Source: Rubritalea tangerina
Lineage (GTDB): Bacteria > Verrucomicrobiota > Verrucomicrobiia > Verrucomicrobiales > Akkermansiaceae
Length of the DNA stretch: 64,000 nucleotides
Reading direction: 5' to 3'
NCBI RefSeq assembly: GCF_042683245.1
Contig: NZ_JBHUJB010000011.1
Location: 62,001 to 126,000, forward strand
Shown here: positions 8,582 to 17,228 of the stretch, piece after piece
How the letters are laid out: the number at the start of each line of letters is the position of its first letter
How positions within the stretch are numbered: position 1 is the first letter of the stretch
Translations under genes and position numbers: made by a program
The notes under the pieces: generated by a model
The model's database searches: none
The model's input: only the letters and a program-made list of their open reading frames with translations
Told to the model about the DNA's origin: nothing

Positions 8582-9055
8582 TTAGAAGCGGAAGTGAGCG
8601 AACGCACGGTTGGCCTGAGCCATCTTGTGCATGTCGTCACGCTTACGCACTGCAGCACCTGTGTTGTTTGCTGCGTCTTTGATCTCATTTGCGAGAGCCT
8701 TGTGCATTGGTACACCCTTCTTGTTGCGAGCGAAGGTAACGAGCCAGCGCATTGCGAGGGACTCAGAACGCTCAGGAGCAACTTCAAGAGGTACCTGGTA
8801 GGTTGCACCACCTACGCGGCGAGACTTAACCTCTACGCGTGGCTTTGCATTTTCAATTGCGCGAGTGATGACCTCAAGTGGATCAATGGTGTCAACACCA
8901 TCGTTTGCTGCGTCAATTGCATTGTAAACGATACGCTCAGCGATGGAACGCTTACCGTCCTTCATCACTTTTGCGATGAGTGTGCCAACAAGTTGGCTGT
9001 CGTAACGTGCGTCGCGACGATCTTTCTTTGCGTGAACTTTTCTACGGCGTGCCAT
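8582..9055 (-). CDS. rpsG: 30S ribosomal protein S7
   Basis: S7 nucleates assembly of the small-subunit head and contacts E-site tRNA. It has 157 residues with the basic N-terminus MARRRKVHAKK, the KVMKDGKRSIAERIVYNA helix, the SRRVGGATYQVPLEV segment and MRWLVTFARNK. An AGGAAA lies upstream of the ATG. The gene is 33 bases after rpsL and 33 bases before fusA. Confidence 0.97.
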   Translation of the reverse strand: MARRRKVHAKKDRRDARYDSQLVGTLIAKVMKDGKRSIAERIVYNAIDAANDGVDTIDPLEVITRAIENAKPRVEVKSRRVGGATYQVPLEVAPERSESLAMRWLVTFARNKKGVPMHKALANEIKDAANNTGAAVRKRDDMHKMAQANRAFAHFRF

Positions 9056-9088
9056 AATAAAATTTCCTAGTTAAATTTGATTTGCGAA

Positions 9089-9463
9089 TTACTTCTTAGG
9101 CTTCTTAGCACCGTACTTAGAACGGGACTGCTTACGATCTGTGACACCAAGGGTATCAAGAGCACCACGAACGATGTGGTAACGCACACCTGGCAAATCC
9201 TTTACTCGACCACCACGAACAAGCACGATGCTGTGCTCCTGGAGGTTGTGACCTTCACCACCGATGTATGCCATCACTTCCTTACCATTGGTAAGACGCA
9301 CCTTCGCAACTTTACGAAGAGCGGAGTTTGGCTTCTTTGGCGTACGTGTCATGACCTGAAGGCAGACACCGCGACGCTGTGGGCAGGCGTTGAGAGCACG
9401 TGACTTTGACTGCTCTACTGGTGTTTTACGTCCTTTACGAACGAGCTGATTAATTGTCGGCAT
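9089..9463 (-). CDS. rpsL: 30S ribosomal protein S12
   Basis: S12 stands at the decoding centre and influences fidelity. It has 124 residues with MPTINQLVRKGR at the N-terminus and the two loops that carry streptomycin-resistance changes in other bacteria. Both look wild type: TPKKPNSALRK retains the lysine matching E. coli Lys42/43, and GGRVKDLPGVRYH retains the lysine matching Lys87/88. It is the first gene of the str-S10 cluster, preceded by a likely promoter at 9617-9644. Confidence 0.98.
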   Translation of the reverse strand: MPTINQLVRKGRKTPVEQSKSRALNACPQRRGVCLQVMTRTPKKPNSALRKVAKVRLTNGKEVMAYIGGEGHNLQEHSIVLVRGGRVKDLPGVRYHIVRGALDTLGVTDRKQSRSKYGAKKPKK

Positions 9464-9815
9464 AGATTCCTATTTGGTTAATTATAGGGCGCGACGGAAG
9501 GACGACGAGATTCTCTCGTAGAGCCATATTTTCCGGAGCTGCACCCGATAGTTTGTTGATTTCTCGATGTTGAGCGCCTCTCTCGTTGCCGAGTTGAGAC
9601 ACTTCGTGGGGCGGGCACTTTATGCATCAAACACGATCTGGCAAGCCCTATTTTACGGAATTTTCCACACCTCCCAAACCCAGCAAACCCACTCACCATC
9701 ATGGAATCCGCCCACCCGCAGCCCCAAGCCTCAGGAATCAATAAAGGAAAGTAAATCACCCGCTCCTAAAGGCCCTATTTTTGGCTCATAAAGACACTCG
9801 CAGCAAATTTAGAAC
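9464..9815. other. Upstream region of the str-S10 cluster, no gene
   Basis: About 350 bases between rpsL and the terminator of the upstream tRNA. I see one candidate promoter (9617-9644) and no convincing gene. The short open frames here have arginine- and serine-rich, low-complexity translations and no recognisable start signal. The transcript leader would be about 150 bases long, enough for autoregulatory structure, but I did not identify a defined RNA fold. Confidence 0.6.
9617..9644 (-). promoter_or_regulatory. Candidate promoter of the rpsL-rplN cluster
   Basis: On the minus strand a -35-like TTGCCA (9639-9644) is followed after 16 bases by TAAAGT (9617-9622) and then a GC-rich stretch starting GCCCGCC. 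The same arrangement is seen ahead of the spc genes (48998-49026) and the second EF-G (52569-52597). A GC-rich discriminator is common at growth-rate-regulated translation promoters. Assignment is by eye only. Confidence 0.45.
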
Positions 9816-9842
9816 AAAAAAAAGGCCCGCATTTCTGCGAGC
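9816..9842 (-). terminator. Rho-independent terminator after the tRNA
   Basis: On the minus strand the arms GCTCGCA and TGCGGGC close a GAAA tetraloop (seven pairs with one G-T) and are followed by a run of eight T. It lies 35 bases after the tRNA 3' end and also separates tRNA transcription from the str promoter. Confidence 0.8.
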
Positions 9843-9876
9843 TTTACCTCAAAAAGACCAACTTTGTTAAAAAAGT

Positions 9877-9951
<75 letters not shown>

Positions 9952-10053
9952 ACTTAACTTTTTGTGCGCCTGAAAGAGTTTCTCTCGGGCGGGCAGGGAT
10001 TTACCCCAACTCCCTCCCCCTGTCTACAGAAAAAGTGCAGAATTTTCAATTTT

Positions 10054-10920
10054 CTAATCTCTCAAGACATCAGACATCCAGCCAAGCAACTTTTCCCGAT
10101 AACGCCCCTCCTTGATGAAGAAACAATTGACGTGGTTCCCCCCTTCTACTGCCATCAACTCTTTTGGCTTCTTGGCGGCAGCATGAAGTTTCTGAGCCTG
10201 CTCAAAAGGAATCGTTTCATCGGCGGTGCCATGCACGATCAATATTGGCACCCCCGCCGGCAAGCCTCTCACACAATCCACTGGATCATGACTGGCTGAG
10301 ACAACCTTGCGAGCTTTTGCCCCCGCAACCCGCTCTGCCATGTCTTGGTATGAGGAAAAGGTGGAATCAACCACAACCGCCTTGAGCCGCTCAGGCGCGA
10401 CTTCCTTGAGTGCTGCGAGCGTTTTGGCCCCACCCAAACTGTGCCCAAAAGCAATAATGTCTCCTGCCCCCTCTCGCGCGCTCGCATACTTCAACGCTGC
10501 GGCCGCATCCATAACAATCCCATCCTTCGCCACCTTCCCACCTGATTTCCCGTAACCACGGTAATCATAGAGCAAGACATTATAACCGGCATCAATCAAC
10601 CAGTACACAAAGACAAAATGATGCGCTACCGATCCCGCATTCCCATGCGCATACACAACAGTCGCCTTGGCCTCCTTTGCTGGAATCCACCATCCGTGAA
10701 GCTGGACGCCTCCATTGGAAGGGAAAGTCACATCCTCATAGGCATAGCCGTACTTCTTCGGAGTAAAAGGCGCATCCTTCGTCGGGTAATAAAATAGACG
10801 ATCACCACCATCCTCGCCCATTAAACCAAGCGCAATAGCCGCAGTCAGATTCTTCTCCGTCGCACATGACGGAAATACCATCCCCAACACCGCCATGCAC
10901 ATGAGCAAGTAACTTCGCAT
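10054..10920 (-). CDS. Alpha/beta hydrolase lipoprotein
   Basis: A serine hydrolase of the alpha/beta fold, close to the bem46/DUF-type peptidase-S9-like group. The frame is open further upstream, but the ATG at 10920 gives MRSYLLMCMAVLGMVFPSC, a lipoprotein signal with the modified cysteine at residue 19, and is preferred. The 288-residue protein has the oxyanion region VVYAHGNAGS, the nucleophile elbow GHSLGG, the acid in HGTADETIP and the final histidine in EGGNHVN. The substrate is unknown. Lipid anchoring suggests an envelope location. It is transcribed toward the tRNA and stands alone. Confidence 0.87.
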   Translation of the reverse strand: MRSYLLMCMAVLGMVFPSCATEKNLTAAIALGLMGEDGGDRLFYYPTKDAPFTPKKYGYAYEDVTFPSNGGVQLHGWWIPAKEAKATVVYAHGNAGSVAHHFVFVYWLIDAGYNVLLYDYRGYGKSGGKVAKDGIVMDAAAALKYASAREGAGDIIAFGHSLGGAKTLAALKEVAPERLKAVVVDSTFSSYQDMAERVAGAKARKVVSASHDPVDCVRGLPAGVPILIVHGTADETIPFEQAQKLHAAAKKPKELMAVEGGNHVNCFFIKEGRYREKLLGWMSDVLRD

Positions 10921-11333
10921 ACCCACCCATACCACAGCCCCATCCATTTGCCTAGGCGGTGTGGGCAAAATGGTTTGCCACCCGCTGAGAGTAGATTTTG
11001 CATCTGGCAAGACGGATTGCATGGAGTGGATAAACATCCTCGCATTGGAAGACAACAAAGCCAGATACAAAAGATGCCTCAGCCTCCCAAATCCCTTTGC
11101 TGCATACCAACTGACTCCATATCACCCTATCTAAAACGGGCGGTGATGCAATTTGTCCACACCGCCTTGAGCTTGCCTCCTTCCCCACCGACTATGCTTA
11201 ACACGTAGGGCTCAGATCAAAGCACACTCCCGAATACCGCCCCCTTTATTCTCAAACAAGAAAGCACAGTAACAAAACGCCCACTCTGAAGAATAGATGA
11301 CAGAATTAACAATCTCTGCTTGTTTAGTGCCAT
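10921..11333. other. Divergent intergenic region, no gene seen
   Basis: About 410 bases between the divergent hydrolase and carboxypeptidase genes. Short open frames on both strands have compositions unlike the neighbours and no start signals. The only structure noted is an imperfectly placed inverted repeat with seven-base arms GGCGGTG (11139-11145) and CACCGCC (11160-11166), without a T run, which could be an operator or chance. Confidence 0.5.
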
Positions 11334-12815
11334 ATGAAATGGACTTCACGCCTCACACTGCTGTTAGCACTCACTCTGAGCTGCACTGCCATCGCAGATG
11401 AAAAAAAGAAAGACAGCCCAAAAAGTAAATCCAAAGAACCTGTCAGCAAAGAGGCCTCTGTAACGATCGCAGGTGAGTCAATCGACTACACAGTCACCAC
11501 CGGCGAACTCGCTCTCGAGAATGACAAAGGCGAAGTCCAGGCCAACGTGTTCCATGTGAGTTACATAAAAAAAGGGGTAAAGGATATCAACACACGTCCA
11601 GTTCTCTTCGCCTTCAACGGCGGCCCAGGCTCCTCAGCAGTCTGGCTCCACATGGGTGCCCTTGGACCAAGAATCATCCCCACGTCCGAAGATGGGACAG
11701 AGGCTCTCACCCCCCCCGTTACAGCTATCGAAAACCCACAGTCCATCCTAGACGTAACCGATCTCGTATTTGTTGACCCAGTCGCTACGGGGCTCTCACG
11801 CGCTGAAAGTAAGGATAAAGCGAAGCAATATCATGGAGTAAATGGAGATCTCGACTCAATGGCTGACTTCATCCGCCGCTGGGTTACCGACAACAAACGC
11901 TGGTCATCGCCAAAGTACATCCTAGGGGAAAGTTACGGTGCCCTCAGAGCCGCAGGCCTCTCAGCCAAAGTCCAACAACGCTATGGCATGCAACTCAATG
12001 GCGTCATCCTGCTCTCAGGCCTCCTCGACTACCGCACCCTGAGCCCAAGCTCTGGAAATGACCTTTCCTATGCACTTTTCCTCCCCTCACTCACCGCCAC
12101 GGCGCACCACCATGGCAAGCTTACTGGCGACCGAGATGCCCTCGTAAAAGCATCCCTCGAATTTGCTTCCGGCGAATACATCACCGCCCTCCATAAAGGT
12201 CACACACTCAGTGACGACAAAAAGCAAGCCCTCGCCAAGAAGCTTTCCTCCCTCACCAGTCTCTCACCAGAGTGGATCCTGGAGAACCACCTGCGCATCT
12301 ACCCAGCTAAATTCCGCAAAGAATTACTCCGTAAAGAAGGCAAAGTCGTTGGCCGCTTCGACAGCAGAGTGAGCTGGGACGCCATTGACTCCAGCTCGCC
12401 ATACCCCAACTACGACCCATCCTACTCCGTTGTCCACGGCCCCATCTCCACAGCCATGCTCGACTACCTCACCAGAGACCTCGGCTGGAAAGACCCACGC
12501 GTCTACGAAATCCTCACCGGCAAAGTACACCCGTGGAAATGGGGAGCTGAAAACTCCTACGTCAACCTCAGCAGCTCGCTCGAGTCAGCACTCAAGCACA
12601 ACCCCAAACTCCGCGTGCTTGTCCAATGTGGTTACACGGACCTCGCCACCCCTGCATATGGTATCCTCTATAGTATCGACCACCTCATGCTCCCAAAAGC
12701 ACAACGCAATAACATCTCCGTCGCTTGGTATGATGCAGGACACATGTTCTACCTCAACCAAAAGGACATCGAAAAAATGCGTAAGGACCTCGTCGAATTC
12801 ATCCAACCCAACTAA
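11334..12815 (+). CDS. Exported S10-family serine carboxypeptidase
   Basis: A secreted carboxypeptidase of MEROPS family S10, removing C-terminal residues from peptides. It has 493 residues. A signal peptide covers about residues 1-21 (LLLALTLSCTAIA), followed by a lysine/serine-rich linker. The oxyanion motif NGGPGSS is at 95-101 and the nucleophile Ser200 lies in GESYG (198-202). The aspartate is near the C-terminus in CGYTDLATP and the histidine in DAGHMFY. Bacterial S10 proteins are common in Planctomycetes, Verrucomicrobia and Acidobacteria. The nitroreductase ATG follows two bases after the stop, so the two are cotranscribed. A periplasmic peptide-scavenging role is inferred. Confidence 0.92.
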   Translation: MKWTSRLTLLLALTLSCTAIADEKKKDSPKSKSKEPVSKEASVTIAGESIDYTVTTGELALENDKGEVQANVFHVSYIKKGVKDINTRPVLFAFNGGPGSSAVWLHMGALGPRIIPTSEDGTEALTPPVTAIENPQSILDVTDLVFVDPVATGLSRAESKDKAKQYHGVNGDLDSMADFIRRWVTDNKRWSSPKYILGESYGALRAAGLSAKVQQRYGMQLNGVILLSGLLDYRTLSPSSGNDLSYALFLPSLTATAHHHGKLTGDRDALVKASLEFASGEYITALHKGHTLSDDKKQALAKKLSSLTSLSPEWILENHLRIYPAKFRKELLRKEGKVVGRFDSRVSWDAIDSSSPYPNYDPSYSVVHGPISTAMLDYLTRDLGWKDPRVYEILTGKVHPWKWGAENSYVNLSSSLESALKHNPKLRVLVQCGYTDLATPAYGILYSIDHLMLPKAQRNNISVAWYDAGHMFYLNQKDIEKMRKDLVEFIQPN

Positions 12816-12817
12816 CC

Positions 12818-13465
12818 ATGCTCCTTAATTTCCATTACCATACTGAAATCGAAAGCCAGCAGTTCGCGCGAGATTTCTACCAACACCTCGCTAAACGCCG
12901 CACCGTACGCGACTTTGCTGAAACTCCCATCCCCGAGGGCGTCATCGAAAATTGCATCCTCGCTGCTGGCACCGCCCCCAATGGCGCAAACCTCCAGCCC
13001 TGGCATTTCGCCGTCGCCCAGTCACACGCTATCAAAAAACAAATTCGCGAGGCAGCCGAAGCCGAAGAGCGGGAATTCTACGGCGGCCGAGCCCCTCAAG
13101 AATGGCTCGACACACTCGCCCACCTCGGCACCGATGCCCACAAACCATTCCTCGAAAAAGCTCCCGCCCTCATCGCAATCTTCCAAAAATCACGCGACAC
13201 CGACCACGAAGGCAAGGAAACCAAAACCTATTACCCAAAGGAATCCGTCGGCATAGCCACCGGCTTTCTCATCGCAGCACTCCATAACGCAGGCATTGCC
13301 ACCCTCACGCACACGCCTAGCCCAATGAACTTCCTCAACGAAATCTTCGAACGCCCCAAACACGAGAAACCCTTTCTTCTCCTGGTCTGCGGCTACCCAG
13401 AGCAAGGCTGCGAAGTCCCCGATATTTCTAAAAAATCACTCGATCAAGTCTCCTCATTTCACTGA
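12818..13465 (+). CDS. Nitroreductase family FMN oxidoreductase
   Basis: A flavin-dependent oxidoreductase of the nitroreductase superfamily, 215 residues. The N-terminal FMN-binding word RRTVRDFAE, the APNGANLQPWHF segment that contacts FMN, and the PKESVGIATGFLIAALHNAG helix are clear. The C-terminal FLLLVCGYP is also typical. The IAALHNAGIATL arrangement recalls the iodotyrosine-deiodinase-like branch, but the substrate cannot be read from sequence. It begins two bases after the carboxypeptidase stop, implying translational coupling, and is followed closely by the sulfatase. Confidence 0.9.
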   Translation: MLLNFHYHTEIESQQFARDFYQHLAKRRTVRDFAETPIPEGVIENCILAAGTAPNGANLQPWHFAVAQSHAIKKQIREAAEAEEREFYGGRAPQEWLDTLAHLGTDAHKPFLEKAPALIAIFQKSRDTDHEGKETKTYYPKESVGIATGFLIAALHNAGIATLTHTPSPMNFLNEIFERPKHEKPFLLLVCGYPEQGCEVPDISKKSLDQVSSFH

Positions 13466-13485
13466 CATAGTTGATAACAAAATAT

Positions 13486-14922
13486 ATGAAACTAATCACA
13501 GCTACCATGTGCAGCATTGCTGCCGCGACAGCCCTAACGGCTCAAGCCGAGGACCAACGCCCTAATATCATCTTGGTGATGGCCGACGACCAAGGCTACG
13601 GTGATTGCGGCTACACAGACCACCCCTTTGTCAAAACTCCTGAATTGGATGCCATGGCAAAGCAAAGTGTCGTCTTAGACCAATTCTACGCCGCCGCCCC
13701 AGTCTGCTCACCAACTCGCGCCAGCGTCATGACCGGACGCCACCCCATGCGCACAAACGTCCCAAACCACGGCCACTATATGCGCCCGAATGAAACTACT
13801 ATCGCCGAGGCACTCCAAGCTTCCGGCTATGTCACTGGACACTTCGGTAAGTGGCACATCGGCTCCGTCCAACCAGAGAGCCCGACCTCACCCGGACAAG
13901 TCGGCTTCGATGAATGGCTCACAGGTCTCAACTTCTTCGACCAAGACCCCTACTTTGCAAAAAAGGGTGGCTACATCCAACTCAAGGGGCAAGGCTCAGT
14001 CCTCACCATGGATGCCACCATAGACTTCTTAGAAAAACACAAAGCTGGTGACAAACCTATGTTCGCGGTGACTTGGTTCCCAGCCCCGCACGACCCACAT
14101 GAGGAAGTGCCTGTCGATTTCCCGGGAGCCGACACTCTCTACAATGACATCGAAAGTATGCACGGCATCAAACAACACTTTCGTGGCTACTTCCTTGAAA
14201 TCACCTTGCTCGACCAACAAGTAGGTCGCCTCAGAAAAGCACTACGAGATATGAACATCGCTGACAACACCATCGTCTGGTATTGCTCAGACAATGGCGG
14301 CCTCGTCAAAGAATCTTCTGGTGGACGCGCTAAAAAAGGGAGCATCTATGAAGGTGGCCTCCGCGTCCCCTCGTTGATCGAATGGCCTGGCACCCTCAAG
14401 CCTCAAACCATATCCACACCATCCAACACCTCAGATATCTACCCCACCATCCTTAAAATTGCCAATGCGACAGTCACGAATCAACCACCACTCGATGGGG
14501 TTGATCTCGCCCCCATCATCGCTGGCAGCCAAAAAGAACGCCCAGCTATGGGATTCTGGCACGGCTACACAGGCGGACAACCAACCTGGAGTGACCGCAT
14601 CATCAAGGCCCTCATGGAAGCCAAACAGGCCGGCAAACCAACGCCATTCCCAGAGCGCCTCAAAAAGAATATCGAACAATTCCCTAAGCGTGACCGCTCC
14701 AATTTCAACGGCCACGCCGCTTGGACCAAATGGCCATGGAAATTGCACCGCATCGTCCGAGGTGGAAAAGAAAAAGTGGAACTCTATAACCTGTCCAAGG
14801 ACCCTATGGAGCAAAACGACCTCTCACAGAAAGATCCAAAACAAACCCAGTTGCTCCTCAAAGAACTCGAAAGCTGGCAAAACTCTGTCTTCGATTCCTG
14901 GGAAGGCAAAGACTACCAATAA
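13486..14922 (+). CDS. Exported type I sulfatase
   Basis: A formylglycine-dependent sulfatase hydrolysing sulfate esters, probably of polysaccharides or other organic sulfates. The ATG at 13486 is preferred over an in-frame TTG at 13471 because it gives a compact signal peptide (residues 1-21, ending AQA). The 478-residue protein has the metal-binding VMADDQGYGD (Asp34, Asp35) and the CSPTR motif with Cys74, the residue converted to formylglycine. The WYCSDNGG metal site and GKWHIG are also present. A formylglycine-generating or anaerobic maturase must be supplied from outside the window. Exported sulfatases are abundant in marine Verrucomicrobia. The gene is followed by a terminator at 14993-15025. 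Confidence 0.94.
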   Translation: MKLITATMCSIAAATALTAQAEDQRPNIILVMADDQGYGDCGYTDHPFVKTPELDAMAKQSVVLDQFYAAAPVCSPTRASVMTGRHPMRTNVPNHGHYMRPNETTIAEALQASGYVTGHFGKWHIGSVQPESPTSPGQVGFDEWLTGLNFFDQDPYFAKKGGYIQLKGQGSVLTMDATIDFLEKHKAGDKPMFAVTWFPAPHDPHEEVPVDFPGADTLYNDIESMHGIKQHFRGYFLEITLLDQQVGRLRKALRDMNIADNTIVWYCSDNGGLVKESSGGRAKKGSIYEGGLRVPSLIEWPGTLKPQTISTPSNTSDIYPTILKIANATVTNQPPLDGVDLAPIIAGSQKERPAMGFWHGYTGGQPTWSDRIIKALMEAKQAGKPTPFPERLKKNIEQFPKRDRSNFNGHAAWTKWPWKLHRIVRGGKEKVELYNLSKDPMEQNDLSQKDPKQTQLLLKELESWQNSVFDSWEGKDYQ

Positions 14923-14992
14923 GTCACTTCATCATTTAAAAAAGAGAGAGATAAAGGCACCTAAGAGCCACCTCCAATCAGCCATTTCCAAT

Positions 14993-15025
14993 ATCGCGGC
15001 ACGCATCAGCGCGTCGCGATTTTTT
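14993..15025 (+). terminator. Rho-independent terminator after the sulfatase
   Basis: The arms ATCGCGGCACGC and GCGCGTCGCGAT pair at 11 of 12 positions around an ATCA loop and are followed by six T. It closes the carboxypeptidase-nitroreductase-sulfatase transcript. No T run lies on the opposite side, so it should work only rightward. Confidence 0.8.
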
Positions 15026-15036
15026 CGCTCGTAAAC

Positions 15037-16083
15037 TCAGCTCAGCCGACTCAATTGCCACCATCGCTTGCCTGACTTCCGCTTCTGAATCATGTGCTCG
15101 ATCACCACAATCGCCAATATACAAAAGAGTCCCGCAAACAATACCTGCGCAATCCGAAGATAAAAATTTGAACTCGCACTCGAATCGCCTGAGGTCGAGC
15201 TCCCTAACAAAACGAGGAAAGTCGTAAACCCAGACGACCAGGCTGCCGACGACGGCTTTCCAGCCATGATCTGACGACTAAATATCAAGCCAATCGCAAA
15301 ACATAATACTATCAAGAACCAATACTTTGGCACAGCCACAAGCAAGTTGTATGCAATCACTATAGCAATCCCCCCAATCAAACACGCCTTCGTATTCGCA
15401 GTCATCACCTTGACACTCGCATTTGTCGTCGGTGCCCCAGCCATCATGCAGATGTAAATCATCGCCAAAGAATATTGGACGAGATTTAAACTGTAAAAAA
15501 GCAACACAGCACTCGTCGCCACAATCGTGGAAACCAGCGCCAAACGAGCCCGCTCCTCCCTACTCGGAATCGGTTTAGCCGGTGGCCGTTGAGGCTTCGG
15601 CGCATTCGGGTCAACCTTAGCCATCGAGTTCGGCATCAACATGTGGAACAACCACATGAAAAATAAACCAGTCAACATGTTGATTAACAAATACCCTACC
15701 ACCAAATGCGACGCCATAATTGCCTGTAATCCCAATATCGGAACCATCGTCACACCCATCGTCATGAAAATCGTCGCCAATGGCGGCGCCTTCGCATCAT
15801 TGTAAAAAATATAAAAAAAGATCAATGCGTAGAGCGGCACACAAACCAGTGGCATCCGTATGAAATACTCAGCCACCACTAATCCTAACAGCAGACCAAT
15901 GAATAACCTGCGCACAATCGCAAAGGCGTTCTTCCAACCAATCCACGGAAGCGGCATCGATAGAAACATCGCCACAAATAAAGGCGCCAAATAGGAGAGG
16001 GGCCAATTAACACCATAGCTCAGGGCGATGGCACACGTCACCCCTATACTCAATCGTAGCGCCCTAACAACAGGAAGAGTCAT
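15037..16083 (-). CDS. DUF2955 / fusaric-acid-resistance-like membrane protein
   Basis: A 348-residue inner-membrane protein with two clusters of hydrophobic helices separated by a cytoplasmic loop of about 30 residues rich in Pro, Lys and Arg (PNAPKPQRPPAKPIPSREER). This doubled half-fusaric-acid-transporter layout is the one seen in DUF2955 and FUSC proteins. These usually lie next to an HlyD-type membrane-fusion protein, as here, 14 bases downstream of one. It probably forms the inner-membrane partner of the adjacent adaptor and outer-membrane factor, exporting small organic acids or similar compounds. The substrate is unknown. It is the last gene of a five-gene operon. Confidence 0.8.
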   Translation of the reverse strand: MTLPVVRALRLSIGVTCAIALSYGVNWPLSYLAPLFVAMFLSMPLPWIGWKNAFAIVRRLFIGLLLGLVVAEYFIRMPLVCVPLYALIFFYIFYNDAKAPPLATIFMTMGVTMVPILGLQAIMASHLVVGYLLINMLTGLFFMWLFHMLMPNSMAKVDPNAPKPQRPPAKPIPSREERARLALVSTIVATSAVLLFYSLNLVQYSLAMIYICMMAGAPTTNASVKVMTANTKACLIGGIAIVIAYNLLVAVPKYWFLIVLCFAIGLIFSRQIMAGKPSSAAWSSGFTTFLVLLGSSTSGDSSASSNFYLRIAQVLFAGLFCILAIVVIEHMIQKRKSGKRWWQLSRLS

Positions 16084-16097
16084 CGAACTACCCCCGA

Positions 16098-17225
16098 CTA
16101 GTAAACATGTGAAAAGAAGCTAATCACCCGAATCCAGAGCTTCCCAACTCCGTTGAATAAAAAATTATCTCCCGTGTAGACAATCACGTTAGCCTGCCCA
16201 CCAGCACGCTTGTACCCCTTGCCTGCTCCCTCATCAAAATCAATGATCACTGGGAAATGCTGAGCTTCTCGCAACCAACCCTGTGTCGTCTTCACAGTCG
16301 TTAGGCCGCCGATTTGGTTGTTCGTATTGTCAGAGACTCCCCAACCAACACTCCGAATAGTCCCGCCAAAAACTTGCCCAGGTGCCGCATCTAAAACAAT
16401 TTCAACACGGTCTCCAGTCTCAATATTCCCCAAACTATTCTCACGCATGTCCGCCTGAATCCACACATCCTTGATAGAAATGAACGTCATCACAGGGGCT
16501 CCCGGGTTAGCATAGTGTCCCACATCGATCGAAAGGTTCGTGATGATTCCATCAGATGGTGCCACAATCGTTGCCCTAGCCAAATCTAAACGTGCCCGCT
16601 CAAGGTTCGTCAAAGCAGCCTGAATCTTCACGTTGTCCTGCCCTGTCTTCCCTAAGTTACTCTTTGCCTTCTCTAACTCAGATTTGGCACTCGCAAGTTT
16701 CGCTTCGCTTGCCGTAATCCGTGAACGCGCATCATCAGCCCGCGACATAGAGGCCGCTCCCTGCTGAGAAAGCTTGATGATCCTCTCACCCTTGACCCGA
16801 GCATTCTCCAAGTTCGCTTCTGCTTCCGCCACCTTTGCTTGCGCTGTCGAAACGCTCGCCGTGTCAGCATCCGAAACCTGGCTCGCCTGCTGGAGGTCGA
16901 CCTCAGCCTGCTTCACCGCTAGCTCATACTTCTCCGAATCAATCTCGATTAACTTATCCCCCTCCTTCACCAGCTCGTTGTTAGTTACGTAGACCCGTGA
17001 AACACGTCCTGATACTTCAGCTGCCACTGGCACCACATATGCCTCCACTCGAGCATTCGCAGTGTAAGGCACATACTTGTCACTAAGAATGTGTGCAAAG
17101 AAAAGCACCACAACAGCTATCAAAGTCACGCGCGTCCAAAACTTGATTGGATCACGCTTCTTCTTTTCCTCTTTTTGCTCCTTAGCCTCTTCTGGTGCGG
17201 GCAAATCCGTTTTATCGTTCGACAT
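16098..17225 (-). CDS. HlyD/EmrA-type membrane fusion protein
   Basis: A periplasmic adaptor that links an inner-membrane pump to an outer-membrane channel. It has 375 residues. A charged N-terminus (KEEKKKRDP) is followed by one transmembrane helix (about residues 33-50, VTLIAVVVLFFAHIL), the first half of the lipoyl domain (AEVSGRVSRVYVTNNELVKEGD), and a long coiled-coil hairpin rich in Ala/Lys/Glu. The second lipoyl half (IVAPSDGIITNLSIDVGHYA) and a beta-barrel domain complete it. It starts three bases after the K+ channel stop. A 14-base gap leads to the DUF2955 gene. Confidence 0.92.
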   Translation of the reverse strand: MSNDKTDLPAPEEAKEQKEEKKKRDPIKFWTRVTLIAVVVLFFAHILSDKYVPYTANARVEAYVVPVAAEVSGRVSRVYVTNNELVKEGDKLIEIDSEKYELAVKQAEVDLQQASQVSDADTASVSTAQAKVAEAEANLENARVKGERIIKLSQQGAASMSRADDARSRITASEAKLASAKSELEKAKSNLGKTGQDNVKIQAALTNLERARLDLARATIVAPSDGIITNLSIDVGHYANPGAPVMTFISIKDVWIQADMRENSLGNIETGDRVEIVLDAAPGQVFGGTIRSVGWGVSDNTNNQIGGLTTVKTTQGWLREAQHFPVIIDFDEGAGKGYKRAGGQANVIVYTGDNFLFNGVGKLWIRVISFFSHVY

Positions 17226-17228
17226 AGC

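Noticed and set aside
9478..9759. 93-codon minus-strand frame upstream of rpsL
   Set aside because: Low-complexity Arg/Ser-rich translation, overlaps the likely promoter, and no family resemblance.
10921..11070. 50-codon extension of the hydrolase
   Set aside because: The internal ATG at 10920 gives a clean lipoprotein signal, and the extension has no recognisable feature.
10948..11208. Overlapping short frames on both strands upstream of the carboxypeptidase
   Set aside because: Translations are unlike the neighbours and lack start signals.
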